Below, piece by piece: positions 34,584-44,737 of a DNA stretch of 64,000 nt (the first letter of the stretch is position 1; each line of letters begins with the position of its first letter). The stretch is from positions 186,001-250,000 of the forward strand of contig JAXLXI010000004.1 of NCBI GenBank assembly GCA_046328035.1, in the 5' to 3' direction. This stretch comes from JBGASG01 sp046328035 (GTDB taxonomy: Bacteria; Cyanobacteriota; Vampirovibrionia; Obscuribacterales; Obscuribacteraceae). Made by a program: the position numbers and the translations under genes. The notes under the pieces are model-generated. The model was not told the DNA's origin and made no database searches. It saw only the letters and a program-made list of their open reading frames with translations.

Positions 34584-35777
34584 TCAAGGAACGTCCTTGC
34601 TCGGCGCATCGTGTTCGAGGGCGGTCATAATGAAGTTAGTGGTCATTGCCTGCCGCAAGCTGATGCCGACGCCAGGCGCCGGATCGGGGAGGATGTTGGG
34701 GCGGAAGATAGCAGCGTTGTTGTCGTAGTGTCCAACCAGATGCAACACATGTCCGCGCCCGAACTGGAACTCACAGGCCAGAACACCCGTGTACATGGGA
34801 TTCTGACTAATCGCGCCGTCGCGTGATCTTGACTTTCGCTCCTGCTCGGCGAGATTGTTACTGCGAGCCAAAACGCGCACATCGGGGCGCAAGATGCCTA
34901 CCATTTGGCTATCCTGATCGAGCTTCCAGGTAGAAGCACGAAGTCCATTCAGCCCCTTCAGAAGTACCGGATCTGCATCGACGAGTCTGGCATCCACGAT
35001 CGAACCGTCGCTCGTTCCGCGGTTCCATCTTATGTAGCCCGGAAAGGCATTCTCAATCAGGTTGTGCAAGCTCCAGTCTGTAGAAACCAGATAACCGCCG
35101 CGCGACACCCAGTTGCGCAAGACTTGATAGGCTTCCTTAGGCATGCGCCCTTCGCAGTTGACGATGATTACTTTGACGCCTGAGAGGTTGGCACTGGTCA
35201 ACACTTTGCCTTTGACGCTCTCATGCCGAATGCCGAGCGCGCGCAAGGTTTTCGACGCGTCGTCCCACTGTCCTTTGATCTCAACAACTGCGTCGGCGAT
35301 GTTGGCCGTGGCTGACGTTCTATATGTCGGGTGTGTGCGGTCGAGCCAGCCGCGAAATACTTCGGGCGGCACCGCCACGTTGGTCTGGGCGCGCATCAAT
35401 ACCTGATCGGTTTCGGCGTCCATCCGCGCATTGCCGCTGACGCGACCGGGAGCCCCGAGCATGCGCGGCGCCATGGTCGGCTGGGCGGCACCGAATGTGG
35501 TTGCATTGCCCTGCAAGAAACCGCTCTTGGCACCAGCCGTTTGTTTGACGATCGGCGGTGCCGGTTGAGGCGGCGCATCATTACTATTGCCGTTGTTAGT
35601 GAACTGGTTGGGATTGACCGTGAATGTGGCGCGCTCATCCTCCTCCCAGTCCGACTGAGCCGCTTGCGCCGGCAGGAACACAGAAGCCGCCGCAAGAGCC
35701 AGGCTAAACGCCAGGAACGGGTTCAATATCCGTGTCTTATTCAAGAGGCAGTCCTGCTGGCTGTATGAAACGCGCAT
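34584..35777 (-). CDS. Exported protein with ThuA/DUF4159-like core
   Basis: 397 residues from ATG 35777; the frame is open to 35906 but a signal peptide (FLAFSLALAAASVFLPAQAAQ) fits this start. A disordered Asn/Pro/Gln-rich stretch (~30-100) precedes a flavodoxin-like alpha/beta core: LRALGIRHESV, VKVIIVNCEGRMP, VLRNWVSRGGYLVSTDWSL, resembling the ThuA/DUF4159/class I glutamine-amidotransferase-like fold, with no catalytic triad seen. The C-terminal part (FQFGRGHVLHLVGHYDNNA) is typical of the beta-sheet end of that fold. The role is unknown. Divergent from the EVE gene. Confidence 0.55.
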   Translation of the reverse strand: MRVSYSQQDCLLNKTRILNPFLAFSLALAAASVFLPAQAAQSDWEEDERATFTVNPNQFTNNGNSNDAPPQPAPPIVKQTAGAKSGFLQGNATTFGAAQPTMAPRMLGAPGRVSGNARMDAETDQVLMRAQTNVAVPPEVFRGWLDRTHPTYRTSATANIADAVVEIKGQWDDASKTLRALGIRHESVKGKVLTSANLSGVKVIIVNCEGRMPKEAYQVLRNWVSRGGYLVSTDWSLHNLIENAFPGYIRWNRGTSDGSIVDARLVDADPVLLKGLNGLRASTWKLDQDSQMVGILRPDVRVLARSNNLAEQERKSRSRDGAISQNPMYTGVLACEFQFGRGHVLHLVGHYDNNAAIFRPNILPDPAPGVGISLRQAMTTNFIMTALEHDAPSKDVP

Positions 35778-35904
35778 CCGCCTGCTGGGAGCAGACGCAT
35801 ATAAACAGTATGACGGATGCTCAGCCCAGCTGTTCCTCCTCCGACCAAATTGCCCACGGATGGACGAAAAGCTCACCTGGTGTGGGCTGGTACAATTACC
35901 ACCC

Positions 35905-36318
35905 ATGAAATACTGGTTATTAAAAACCGAGCCTGATTGCTACAGCTGGGGCGATCTGGAACGCGACAAGAAGACCTGCTGGGATGGCGTCGGCAACAAC
36001 CTGGCGCTCAAGTATATTCGCGAGATGCGCAAGGGCGACCTGGCGCTCATCTATCACACAGGCGACGAACGGCAGGCGGTCGGCATCGCTGAGGTGACCA
36101 GCGATCCATACGTAGATCCGAAGCTGAATGACCCGAAGATGGCGGTCATCGATGTGAAACCGCGCCGCAAGCTGGCGACTCCCGTGACGCTGGCGACGGT
36201 TAAAGCCAATAACAAGCTGTCCGATTTTCTGCTCGTCAAAATGTCCAGGCTCGGCGTCATGCCAGTCACGGACGAGCAGTGGGAAATCATGCTCGGCAAA
36301 GAAGCAGCGAAGGCATGA
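35905..36318 (+). CDS. EVE-domain protein
   Basis: 137 residues from ATG 35905. Typical EVE (PUA-like) signatures: MKYWLLKTEPDCYSWGDL at the start, WDGVGNNLALKYIREMRKGDLALIYHTGDER in the middle (given here as WDGVGNN and MRKGDLALIYHTG), and ending in EEAxK-like GKEAAKA. Length matches bacterial EVE/thymocyte nuclear protein 1 homologues. EVE domains read modified bases (methylcytosine or other) in nucleic acid, and often sit in restriction or RNA-modification contexts; none is seen here. TACAAT lies 14 bases before the ATG. Confidence 0.9.
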   Translation: MKYWLLKTEPDCYSWGDLERDKKTCWDGVGNNLALKYIREMRKGDLALIYHTGDERQAVGIAEVTSDPYVDPKLNDPKMAVIDVKPRRKLATPVTLATVKANNKLSDFLLVKMSRLGVMPVTDEQWEIMLGKEAAKA

Positions 36319-36336
36319 GGAATTAGCTTCGAAAGA

Positions 36337-36591
36337 TCAGGCGGTGCGTCTGGTCGGTCCGCCGCGTCCTTGTGAGGCGGCGGCGTCTTCATTGACCGCG
36401 CGACGGATCGAAGCCAGGGCATCGAGCATCGGCCAGATGACTTCTTTCATTTCGTCGACTTCGTAGGTGCCAATCTCACCGCGCTCATAGCGGCGGCAAA
36501 CATCTTCCCACAGCTCGAAGAGCCGTTTGGGATCGACCATCTCTCTGGCCTTTTGCTGGAACTCGATGAGATCAAAAGATTCCGGTTCCAT
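36337..36591 (-). CDS. Small acidic/helical protein, unknown
   Basis: 84 residues from ATG 36591, which has GGAGAGG upstream; ATG 36642 in the same frame lacks a ribosome site. The sequence is helical and charged (KRLFELWEDVCRRYERGEIG, EVDEMKEVIWPMLDALASI) with a Gly/Arg tail. No family recognised. Convergent with the EVE gene. Confidence 0.5.
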   Translation of the reverse strand: MEPESFDLIEFQQKAREMVDPKRLFELWEDVCRRYERGEIGTYEVDEMKEVIWPMLDALASIRRAVNEDAAASQGRGGPTRRTA

Positions 36592-36928
36592 TTGGGTTAC
36601 CTCTCCACGCTTATCAGAAGGATGCTGAATTTCAGTGTTCATGTCAAGCCGGATCGCGCCAGCTATTCATAGTTTCGGACTATCTGTTTTAAGGGTCAGA
36701 ACATGTGCGAAGCGAAGCTTTTCTATATAGATGTTACATGGAACTGTTCTGTTCCAAAAGTGCCTCGATTAAAAACAAGATCGTTATCAGATCGCGAGTC
36801 TGTCTGACCCGGTTTGAGGGCGGGGAGCCGCACCGCATGCGGTGCTCCACTGAGCGCGCAGCGCAACCGTCCAATCGGTACTCGCCAGATCTGGTTTTAG
36901 ATCTGATCTGATTTTAGATCTGATCTGA
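36592..36928. other. Intergenic region with palindrome and tandem repeat
   Basis: No gene. It holds a 16-bp perfect palindrome, GCACCGCATGCGGTGC (36830-36845), flanked by GGAG/CTCC-type bases to make a longer hairpin. It also holds a perfect 17-bp tandem duplication TTTTAGATCTGATCTGA (36895-36911 and 36912-36928) that runs up to the stop of the next gene. The T-rich repeat could end transcription of either side. Confidence 0.55.
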
Positions 36929-37489
36929 TCAGGCGATAGCTGTGGAGCGTTGTCCTTGAGGCAAACGCGGATTGACGTAGGTCAACTGGTCATTGCGCGA
37001 GAGCAATAGCTCCTCGCGGCCGTGGGTGAGACGTTCTACCACCCGACCATCTTCGTAGACGGCGACAGTGCGGTTGTATCCATTGACGTTATACGTGCGG
37101 GCCCAGGTGCCTTCCGGCGTGATGCGGGTCGTCATCTCAACCCCATCGGTGTTGACCGCCTGGACGATGTTGGCGAATCCATTATCGATCATCGCTTTCG
37201 AGAAGTTGCTGCCGGGCTGCACACGAGCATCGATCAAATCGCGCGGCGAAGACGGCTCAACGCGAAATGTTCCATGATCTGCGGTCTGTCCTGGTCCGTC
37301 CGAACTGAGCAACGCAATTGATGTGATACCACTTCGATCGCCGACAACTGTTGTGCTTTGCGCGATGGCCGCGTCTTGCAGCTCGCGCTGCACATCAGCC
37401 CAGCGGTTTGCACGGTCGCCCGACGTCGAGGTCGAGGCATCGTTCTCAAACCAGGAATTAAGTACGGAGTCACCCAAGGGTCCGGACAT
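36929..37489 (-). CDS. Unrecognised protein, strand-rich C-terminus
   Basis: 186 residues, start MSGPLGDSVLNSW; no signal peptide. The first ~65 residues are polar (Ser/Thr/Asp). The C-terminal ~90 residues have paired beta strands with Gly/Asn turns (VQAVNTDGVEMTTRITPEGTW in part, YNVNGYNRTVAVYEDGRVV). That style resembles the genes at 5104 and 61945. No function can be given. Confidence 0.5.
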   Translation of the reverse strand: MSGPLGDSVLNSWFENDASTSTSGDRANRWADVQRELQDAAIAQSTTVVGDRSGITSIALLSSDGPGQTADHGTFRVEPSSPRDLIDARVQPGSNFSKAMIDNGFANIVQAVNTDGVEMTTRITPEGTWARTYNVNGYNRTVAVYEDGRVVERLTHGREELLLSRNDQLTYVNPRLPQGQRSTAIA

Positions 37490-37575
37490 GATCCACCCTA
37501 CATACTAAAAAATGCAATGCTAGAGAAACACGAGAAACGTGAAATTTAGGGAGAGGACCACACCTTTGCCAACCC

Positions 37576-37634
37576 TGAAAAACAGCAATAGGGTGTGTCG
37601 CCAAAACTTCGGATTTTTATTGTGCGACCCTATT
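37576..37634 (-). terminator. Hairpin terminator after the PATAN gene
   Basis: On the minus strand AATAGGGT-CGC (37634-37624) pairs with GCG...ACCCTATT (37601-37587) with a 4-base bulge, followed by GCTGTTTTTC (to ~37577). It lies ~20 bases past the stop at 37654. Confidence 0.55.
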
Positions 37635-37653
37635 ATTGGAATGTCAAGCCAAT

Positions 37654-39312
37654 TTAACTTTGCCGCCTGGGATAATCACCATAGAGCATGATTGGCTGAC
37701 CTGTTTCCTTCGCCACGCCTTTGGCTTCCTTGGCGGCGTTCAGCAAAACACCAAGGTCTTGCGTATGCTCTGGTGCGCCGGCGATACCACAGTAAATGCT
37801 GAGCGGACCTGGCAGCCCAAGCGGCGTTGCGGTCAGCACTTCGATGATGCGATTGGCGAACATACGCGACGATTTCGCATAGGTGTTCGGCAGCAGGAAG
37901 GCGAAATCAAAGGTTTCAAAGTGGGCGAATGTGTCGACGGCGCGCTTGATGGTTTCCAGACGTCGTCCGGCATCGCGTACGGTTTGCATGGGCAGGTGAT
38001 CGTAGTTATCGCCGCTGAGAAACTTAAGCTCAAGCACAACCAGCGACAACGGCCAGCCGGCAGCAGCGCAACGGATGAACTCTTGTTCGGCAAAGAAAAG
38101 GAACGCTGGATAGGTGTAGATGCCGGTTTCCTGGCGAGTCAGAAGACGCACCACGCTCTGAATTGCCTGGCGATCGATTTGCGTCGAGGCAGTTGAAATG
38201 CCCGCAGCGACTGCGCCCACACCAACCGATACCAGCCCGCAGCTCATCAGGTTGAACATGATTGGCGCCCATTCGTTCTTGGTCATCGGCACGCGCCGCA
38301 GAATATCCTGCAGACTGGCGCGATTGTCGACCATCTCGTAGAACTTTCTTTGAGTAGCCAGATCGAGCGGAGCACCCTTGGTGAGCGCCTCTTTAAACAT
38401 TTCGTCGGTGATGCGGTCGTGCTTGCGCAAAAGCGTCGAGTCGACCTTCAGACCAGCTGTATTGAGAAACTTGACCTGGTCGAGAAGCGCGATACCCTCC
38501 ATGATCATGCCGTCCAGACGGCGCTTGATCGTTTTGTCGTCGCATTTGTCGTTGGGGTAGAAACGGAACTGTCCCTGCTCCCAGGTGAGAATTTCGACAA
38601 TCGCCGCATCACCCTTGTTCTCGGGTGAATCAGCATGTTGTGGTGCGCCTTCGTGGAAATAGATGTTGCACGCGTTGGCTTCGTGCGTGATGTTGAGCCG
38701 GCCGGTCATTTTGCTCATGTTGATGGACTGCAGCAGGGTCGGCACCTGCATATTCTCCAGCTCGCCCTCCAAAATCGCTTTGGAGCGCTCGCGTGTGGCA
38801 CTGGTCTCCAGCTTGAGCGTCTCGGAGGTCGTATGCTTGCCGGCGGGCGGTGCAGCAGCTGAGCCCGGAAGCAGGTTGTGAACAGAACTTTCAGCGGTTG
38901 TTGCAGGCTTAGCTGATGCATAACTCAAATCGAGATCGGCGGGTGAAGCCGAGTCGGGGCAGGCTTGCAGGGCCAGGCTGTGAACCAGGTTAATGTCGCC
39001 TGTGTTGTACTCCCAGAGTTTTTCCGCGTTTGTGTCGTCGCCACCGTACATGGCCCATATCGGTTCGTACGACCCGGATTCGACCCGTGCCGTCAGCATG
39101 ACGCTGGTGCTGCGAGTCGCGTTGGTGAACCAGGGCATCTCAATCGTGCGTCCGGCAGTCTTTTGCGCCTCGGTCAGCATGAAGCGCAAGTCGTTCAGAC
39201 TCGGCATCGCTTGCTGCTTGAGCAGCCGATGCGCCGAGGTGGAGGTACTTCCTGCTAGGTTATTTCTTTGCGAACGACCGAACATTGCGCCAGTTAGCTG
39301 AAGAGACGTCAT
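37654..39312 (-). CDS. PATAN/DUF4388 protein with degenerate GGDEF domain
   Basis: 552 residues, AGAGG before the ATG. Residues ~1-125 resemble a small DUF of their own; ~185-290 form a DUF4388 (PATAN) domain: LEGELENMQVPTLLQSINMS, TGRLNITHEANACNIYFHEG, WEQGQFRFYPNDKCD. The last ~170 residues follow a GGDEF (diguanylate cyclase) fold, with FAFLLPNT where the catalytic GGDEF loop belongs, so it cannot make cyclic-di-GMP. PATAN domains occur in two-component regulators of cyanobacterial relatives. Probably a cytosolic signalling scaffold or c-di-GMP/other-ligand receiver. Confidence 0.65.
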   Translation of the reverse strand: MTSLQLTGAMFGRSQRNNLAGSTSTSAHRLLKQQAMPSLNDLRFMLTEAQKTAGRTIEMPWFTNATRSTSVMLTARVESGSYEPIWAMYGGDDTNAEKLWEYNTGDINLVHSLALQACPDSASPADLDLSYASAKPATTAESSVHNLLPGSAAAPPAGKHTTSETLKLETSATRERSKAILEGELENMQVPTLLQSINMSKMTGRLNITHEANACNIYFHEGAPQHADSPENKGDAAIVEILTWEQGQFRFYPNDKCDDKTIKRRLDGMIMEGIALLDQVKFLNTAGLKVDSTLLRKHDRITDEMFKEALTKGAPLDLATQRKFYEMVDNRASLQDILRRVPMTKNEWAPIMFNLMSCGLVSVGVGAVAAGISTASTQIDRQAIQSVVRLLTRQETGIYTYPAFLFFAEQEFIRCAAAGWPLSLVVLELKFLSGDNYDHLPMQTVRDAGRRLETIKRAVDTFAHFETFDFAFLLPNTYAKSSRMFANRIIEVLTATPLGLPGPLSIYCGIAGAPEHTQDLGVLLNAAKEAKGVAKETGQPIMLYGDYPRRQS

Positions 39313-39418
39313 AAACCTCTAACCCAGCCTGGGGCTTTTTATAACGTTTACGAGATGCCAAGGACATGACTCTTATAACTTAGTCCTAGAGATCTCAATT
39401 ATGGGACGCCCACAACAG

Positions 39419-39448
39419 AACGGGGCGGCCGGAGCCGCCCCGTTTTCT
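39419..39448. terminator. Strong hairpin between gdhA and the PATAN gene
   Basis: AACGGGGCGGC (39419-39429), loop CGGA, GCCGCCCCGTT (39434-39444), then TTCTT on the plus side. On the minus strand it lies 22 bases after the gdhA stop, with a weaker TTCTGTTG tract. Likely ends gdhA transcription. Confidence 0.6.
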
Positions 39449-39470
39449 TGAACTCGAAAACCGCGCCAGC

Positions 39471-40754
<1,284 letters not shown>

Positions 40755-40786
40755 TGGACCCCTCCCTGGGTGATTGTGGTCACCGC

Positions 40787-40843
40787 GTGAAACGTACATA
40801 TCCAGCGCGTTTCACTTGTATATGTTTCGCGTAATGTTACCAA
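40787..40843 (-). promoter_or_regulatory. gdhA promoter with overlapping inverted repeat
   Basis: Minus strand: TTGGTA (40843-40838), 17 bases, TACAAG (40820-40815). A perfect 8-bp inverted repeat, GTGAAACG (40787-40794) / CGTTTCAC (40808-40815), with a 13-base gap covers the -10 end and the transcript start, a position typical of repressor operators. Confidence 0.4.
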
Positions 40844-40987
40844 GGAGGATACGAAGGATGGTGAAAGTCCCCGGGGCCGGCCGGTTAAGTTTTTCTGACC
40901 TCGTATTTGGTATCACAAAGGCGGCCTTTTAACGATGCAAAGGCTCTCTTAAGCTTGTCTATTGACAACCGGCGAGGCGCTGAATCT

Positions 40988-42298
40988 TTAGTGGCTTTCC
41001 GGCTGCGGATGGGTTTCCGGTGCTGTTTGCTCGTGAGCTGGTGCTGGTTCCGCCGGGGCGGCCGGCACCGGCTGGCGGTGATGTCCGCCACCGCCGTGCC
41101 CGGCGGCCCGGTGGCGCAGAGCCGGCGACATGGTGTGGCGAGGCAACCCTACCGGTGCATCTTTCGAGGGGTCGACGGCGAAGAAAAATGCCGTCCCCAA
41201 AATCGTGTACACCGCCAAGAGTTGCACACCTTCCAACCAGTTGGATTCACCATCGGTAGCGATGTAGGAAAGAATGATCACCGAGACCACCACCGACAGC
41301 ACTTCAAAAGGCGTGAAGTTGAGGTTCATCGGAATGTGCTGCATGGTGTTGGGATCGACAGGACCGAAGAAAAACGAGAGAAACACCAGAATCGGCGCCA
41401 CTAACAAAGCAATTTGCGCACCTGATCCCAGCGCGATATTGATCGCCAGGTCCATCTTGTTCTTCATCGCCATCATGATCGCCGTGCTGTGCTCGGCGGC
41501 ATTACCGATGATGGCAACCAGAATCACGCCGATAAAGACCTGACTCATGTGCAACTGTTGTCCGGTGTTTTCCACCGAGCCCACCAGAACTTCAGAGATC
41601 ACCGCCACCAGAACCGTCGCGACAGCAAGAATAGCGATCGACTTCTTGACGCCCCAGGTTTTCACGCCGATAGCATCTCGTGCGTCATCATCAACTTCAC
41701 GCGTGTACAGATGCTTGTGAGTCTTCAAACTGAATAGCAGACTGCACAGATAAGTGAACAACAAGACAATCGCGATACCCAGAGCCAGGTCGTCTTCGAA
41801 GTCTGAGCTTTTCGGATGGGCAAAGTGGAACGTCGCCGGCACCGTCAAGCTGATAGCGCCAAGAGCCAGCAAAGTAGCGGAAGTAGCGGCAGCCGTGCGA
41901 TTGAAATACTGGATGTCATATCGCAAGCCGCCGGCCAGCACGCTGGCCCCGAGAACCAGCAGGATGTTTCCGATAATCGACCCGGTAATCGAAGCCTTGA
42001 CGATATCGTAGAGCCCGGCGCGCATGGCAGCGAAAGCGATGATCAGTTCGCAGGCATTGCCGAACGTAGCGTTCAGCAGCCCACCCAGCCCGGCGCCCAC
42101 CTTATCGGCCAGATACTCAGTGGCTTTGCCCATCAGACCAGCCAGGGGAATGATGCCCAGACAAGCGCAGACAAACACCCCCACGTGATACTGCGGCACA
42201 TGCTCGTTCTGCCTGGCCAGCCATTCCGCAACAAAGGTGAGCGGAACAAAGATCAAGAGCACATCGAGTGCAGATAAGCCTTTTAGCCACTGGGGCAA
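40988..42298 (-). CDS. cax: Ca2+/H+ antiporter (CaCA family, CAX type)
   Basis: 436 residues, about 11 membrane helices. The two CaCA alpha repeats are visible: GLLNATFGNACELIIAFAAM and GNAAEHSTAIMMAMKNKMDLA (given as GNAAEHSTAI), with the conserved GNxxE acid in each. Exports calcium against protons. The last ~45 residues are His/Pro/Ala rich (HGGGGHH, AHEQTAPETHPQPESH) and may bind metal or act as a pH/metal sensor; such a tail is not standard. Fits a calcium-handling theme with the EF-hand/calpain locus ~20 kb away. Confidence 0.9.
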   Translation of the reverse strand: MPQWLKGLSALDVLLIFVPLTFVAEWLARQNEHVPQYHVGVFVCACLGIIPLAGLMGKATEYLADKVGAGLGGLLNATFGNACELIIAFAAMRAGLYDIVKASITGSIIGNILLVLGASVLAGGLRYDIQYFNRTAAATSATLLALGAISLTVPATFHFAHPKSSDFEDDLALGIAIVLLFTYLCSLLFSLKTHKHLYTREVDDDARDAIGVKTWGVKKSIAILAVATVLVAVISEVLVGSVENTGQQLHMSQVFIGVILVAIIGNAAEHSTAIMMAMKNKMDLAINIALGSGAQIALLVAPILVFLSFFFGPVDPNTMQHIPMNLNFTPFEVLSVVVSVIILSYIATDGESNWLEGVQLLAVYTILGTAFFFAVDPSKDAPVGLPRHTMSPALRHRAAGHGGGGHHRQPVPAAPAEPAPAHEQTAPETHPQPESH

Positions 42299-42401
42299 CG
42301 CCAGAGATCTCCCACGGTTTGTAAGTAATAATACCCGCGCCCGCGTTTGTTATTCTTCTGGGATCTAAACTATTTGAGTTGCGAATTTCAAAGAGGCCAC
42401 C

Positions 42402-43070
42402 ATGGGAAATCAGCAAGACCTGCTGCTGATGTCAATGTTCGTCTTGGGGCTGCGTCACGGTTTCGACTGGGACCATCTGGCTGCGCTTGCCGATATCTCC
42501 AGCGTTTCCTCCACCCGCGGATTCTGGCTCTGCTTTTTGTATGCCGCCGGCCACGCGGCAGTTGTATTGGCACTGGGACTAGTGGCGGTGCATGTCGGTA
42601 ACCGCTTGCCGCCCGGGCTGGACACAGTGATGGAGCCGCTGGTCGGCGTCACCCTGGTGGCACTGGGACTCTGGCTGATATTCCCCTTGTGGCGCAGCAC
42701 CGGCTCGAAAGCAGCGGAAACACCGCCCGCCGGCGAATTGCCACGGAGCATTTCAGTGAGCGCTGCCCTCACCACCGGCATCGTGCACGGCATCGGAGCT
42801 GAGACTCCCACCCAGATATTGGCCCTGCTCGCTGCTGCATCGGCAGCGCATGGGACGCGATCGCTGGCACTGGTTTGCATTTTCGTCGCCGGCATCTTCG
42901 CCTCCAACTTGATACTGGCGGCATTTTTCGTCAAAGGCTTCGCATTTACGCAGCGCCGGCTCTGGCTCAATCGCGGACTGGGCATCTTGACGGCGGTGTT
43001 CAGTCTGGCGATCGGCGTGGCATTTTTGACCCGTTCGGCCGCCAGTTTGCCACCACTGTCCGGCGCCTGA
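42402..43070 (+). CDS. NicO-family nickel/cobalt transporter-like protein
   Basis: 222 residues, six or so membrane helices. The first helix carries LGLRHGFDWDHLAAL, the HxxxxDH signature of NiCoT/NicO permeases, and a later helix has GIVHGIGAETPTQ (His-rich, near the second conserved HG). It is shorter than classical NiCoTs (~330) and lacks their long cytoplasmic loop, so it belongs to the smaller NicO-like branch; substrate is not proven. A GCACC/GGTGC hairpin follows at 43072-43087, then mutM. Confidence 0.75.
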   Translation: MGNQQDLLLMSMFVLGLRHGFDWDHLAALADISSVSSTRGFWLCFLYAAGHAAVVLALGLVAVHVGNRLPPGLDTVMEPLVGVTLVALGLWLIFPLWRSTGSKAAETPPAGELPRSISVSAALTTGIVHGIGAETPTQILALLAAASAAHGTRSLALVCIFVAGIFASNLILAAFFVKGFAFTQRRLWLNRGLGILTAVFSLAIGVAFLTRSAASLPPLSGA

Positions 43071-43101
43071 GGCACCACCGGCGGTGCAAAGGAGTAATTA
43101 A

Positions 43102-43938
43102 ATGCCTGAGCTTCCCGAAGTCGAGACCGTTCGTCGCGGACTGCAAAAGCAGTTGCCTGGACGCAAAGTACTTTCCGCCCAGGTGCTGCGCCCGGACTCG
43201 GTGGGGCATCCGTCACCGGCCGCCTTCGCCAAGCAAGTAGTCGGACACCGGATCATCTCCGTCGAACGGCGCGGCAAGTATTTGCTCATTCATCTCGATC
43301 GCGGCGCCGGGCTCTCGGTGCACCTGCGCATGTCCGGACGACTGATTGTCATGCCCGAAAAGAAAAGCAAACCGGGCAGTCATGTGCGCATCATTCTCAC
43401 CATGGACGGTGGCACTCAGTTGTGGTTCGAAGATATGCGCGTATTCGGCCGCATGTGGTACGTGCCGCCCGGCAAGGCTTTCGAAGACATTGTCGGCGGT
43501 CTTGCCGAGCTGGGCATCGAGCCGCTCAACGGCGAACTGGACGGCAAGTTTCTCAAAGCCGCGTTTGCCAACCGCAAGCAACCAATCAAATCGGCGCTGT
43601 TAGACCAGACGGTGATTGCCGGCATCGGAAACATTTATGCCGATGAATCGCTGCATCTCAGCCTGATCAAACCCAACAAACCGGCCAGCTCGTTGACCGC
43701 AAAACAGTATGAAACTCTGGCCGCCAATATTCGCCAGGTGCTGTCACAGGCCATCAAACTGGGAGGATCGAGCGTGCGCAACTACGTGGACGCCGAAGGC
43801 GTCAACGGCAACTATCAGCGCACGGCTTATGTCTACGGTCGTGAAGGCGAGCCATGCCTGACCTGCAAAAAGACCGCCATCACGCGCATCAAATTAGCCG
43901 GACGTTCGTCGCACTTCTGCCCGCACTGCCAGCGCTAA
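43102..43938 (+). CDS. mutM: Formamidopyrimidine-DNA glycosylase
   Basis: 278 residues, AAAGGAG before ATG 43102. Removes 8-oxoguanine and FaPy lesions. N-terminal catalytic Pro and Glu in MPELPEVETVRRGL, Lys in RRGKYLLIHL, the H2TH region (IGNIYADESL) and the C-terminal zinc finger CLTCKK...HFCPHCQ. All catalytic residues are present and the length is normal. Its stop overlaps the stop of the convergent response regulator by four bases. Confidence 0.96.
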   Translation: MPELPEVETVRRGLQKQLPGRKVLSAQVLRPDSVGHPSPAAFAKQVVGHRIISVERRGKYLLIHLDRGAGLSVHLRMSGRLIVMPEKKSKPGSHVRIILTMDGGTQLWFEDMRVFGRMWYVPPGKAFEDIVGGLAELGIEPLNGELDGKFLKAAFANRKQPIKSALLDQTVIAGIGNIYADESLHLSLIKPNKPASSLTAKQYETLAANIRQVLSQAIKLGGSSVRNYVDAEGVNGNYQRTAYVYGREGEPCLTCKKTAITRIKLAGRSSHFCPHCQR

Positions 43939-44606
43939 GCGTCCAGCTTGTAGCCCACACCATGGACGGTGCCGATGATGGAAGGCTGTCCGGTCGTGTC
44001 GATTTTCTGACGTAAACGCTTGACGTAGGTTCTGATCGTCTCCGGTGAGGCATCGGAGTCGGAAGCCCAGACCCGGTCGAGCAGCGCCTCGGCGCTGAAT
44101 ACCTGATTGGGGTGACGCATCAAAAACTCCAGCAGCGCAAACTCCTTCGGCAGAAGCTGAATGTCTTCATCCTCGCGAGTCACCTTGAAGGTGCTGGTCT
44201 CCAGGACCAGATTACGCGCTTTCAGAACATTGCCGGACATAGCGGCCGGGCGCCGCAACAGGGCGCGCACGCGGGCGGAAACTTCCTGGACATCGAAGGG
44301 CTTGGTCAAATAATCATCAGCACCGGCATCGAGCGCGAAGATTTTCTCCGTGGTCTGCTTGCGAGCTGTGAGCATCAAAATCGGTGTAGTGCCTCCGCCT
44401 GCACGAAACTGTTTGCAAACTTCCACGCCTTGCAAGCCGGGCAGCATCCAGTCGAGGATGATCACGTCGTATTTGTAGAAACGCAGTCGCTCCAGGGCCT
44501 CCAATCCGTTATCCACCACTTCGACGATGTGGTGTTCGTGCATCAGAAACGCCCGAATCGGATCGGAAAGGTCTGGCTCGTCCTCGACTATCAGTATTTT
44601 TGCCAT
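43935..44606 (-). CDS. OmpR-family response regulator (orphan)
   Basis: 223 residues from ATG 44606; an open frame continues to 44825. Receiver (~1-120): acidic pocket VEDEPD, phospho-Asp in VIILDWMLPG, Thr in MLTAR, Lys in YLTKPFD. Then a winged-helix trans-reg C domain (~130-223): LLPKEFALLEFLMRHPNQVF, DASPETIRTYVKRLRQKI. No histidine kinase neighbours it. It is close in sequence to the regulator at 55400, including the identical LLPKEFALLEFLMRHPN block, so the two may share a kinase or a DNA site. Confidence 0.9.
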   Translation of the reverse strand: MAKILIVEDEPDLSDPIRAFLMHEHHIVEVVDNGLEALERLRFYKYDVIILDWMLPGLQGVEVCKQFRAGGGTTPILMLTARKQTTEKIFALDAGADDYLTKPFDVQEVSARVRALLRRPAAMSGNVLKARNLVLETSTFKVTREDEDIQLLPKEFALLEFLMRHPNQVFSAEALLDRVWASDSDASPETIRTYVKRLRQKIDTTGQPSIIGTVHGVGYKLDA

Positions 44607-44737
44607 CGGTGTTAGCTTACTATGACTACCGCTCTTTGAGTATTCCACTGAAAGACAACAGATTAAACAGGCTGATAAATATTGACGTCCGTCGGTAAAT
44701 AGCGCCGCCGGTCTCCGGCTTCTCACCGTATGTGGTG

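Noticed and set aside
40885..41091. 68-codon frame overlapping the cax 3' end
   Set aside because: Lacks a ribosome site and overlaps the His-rich tail of a real gene.
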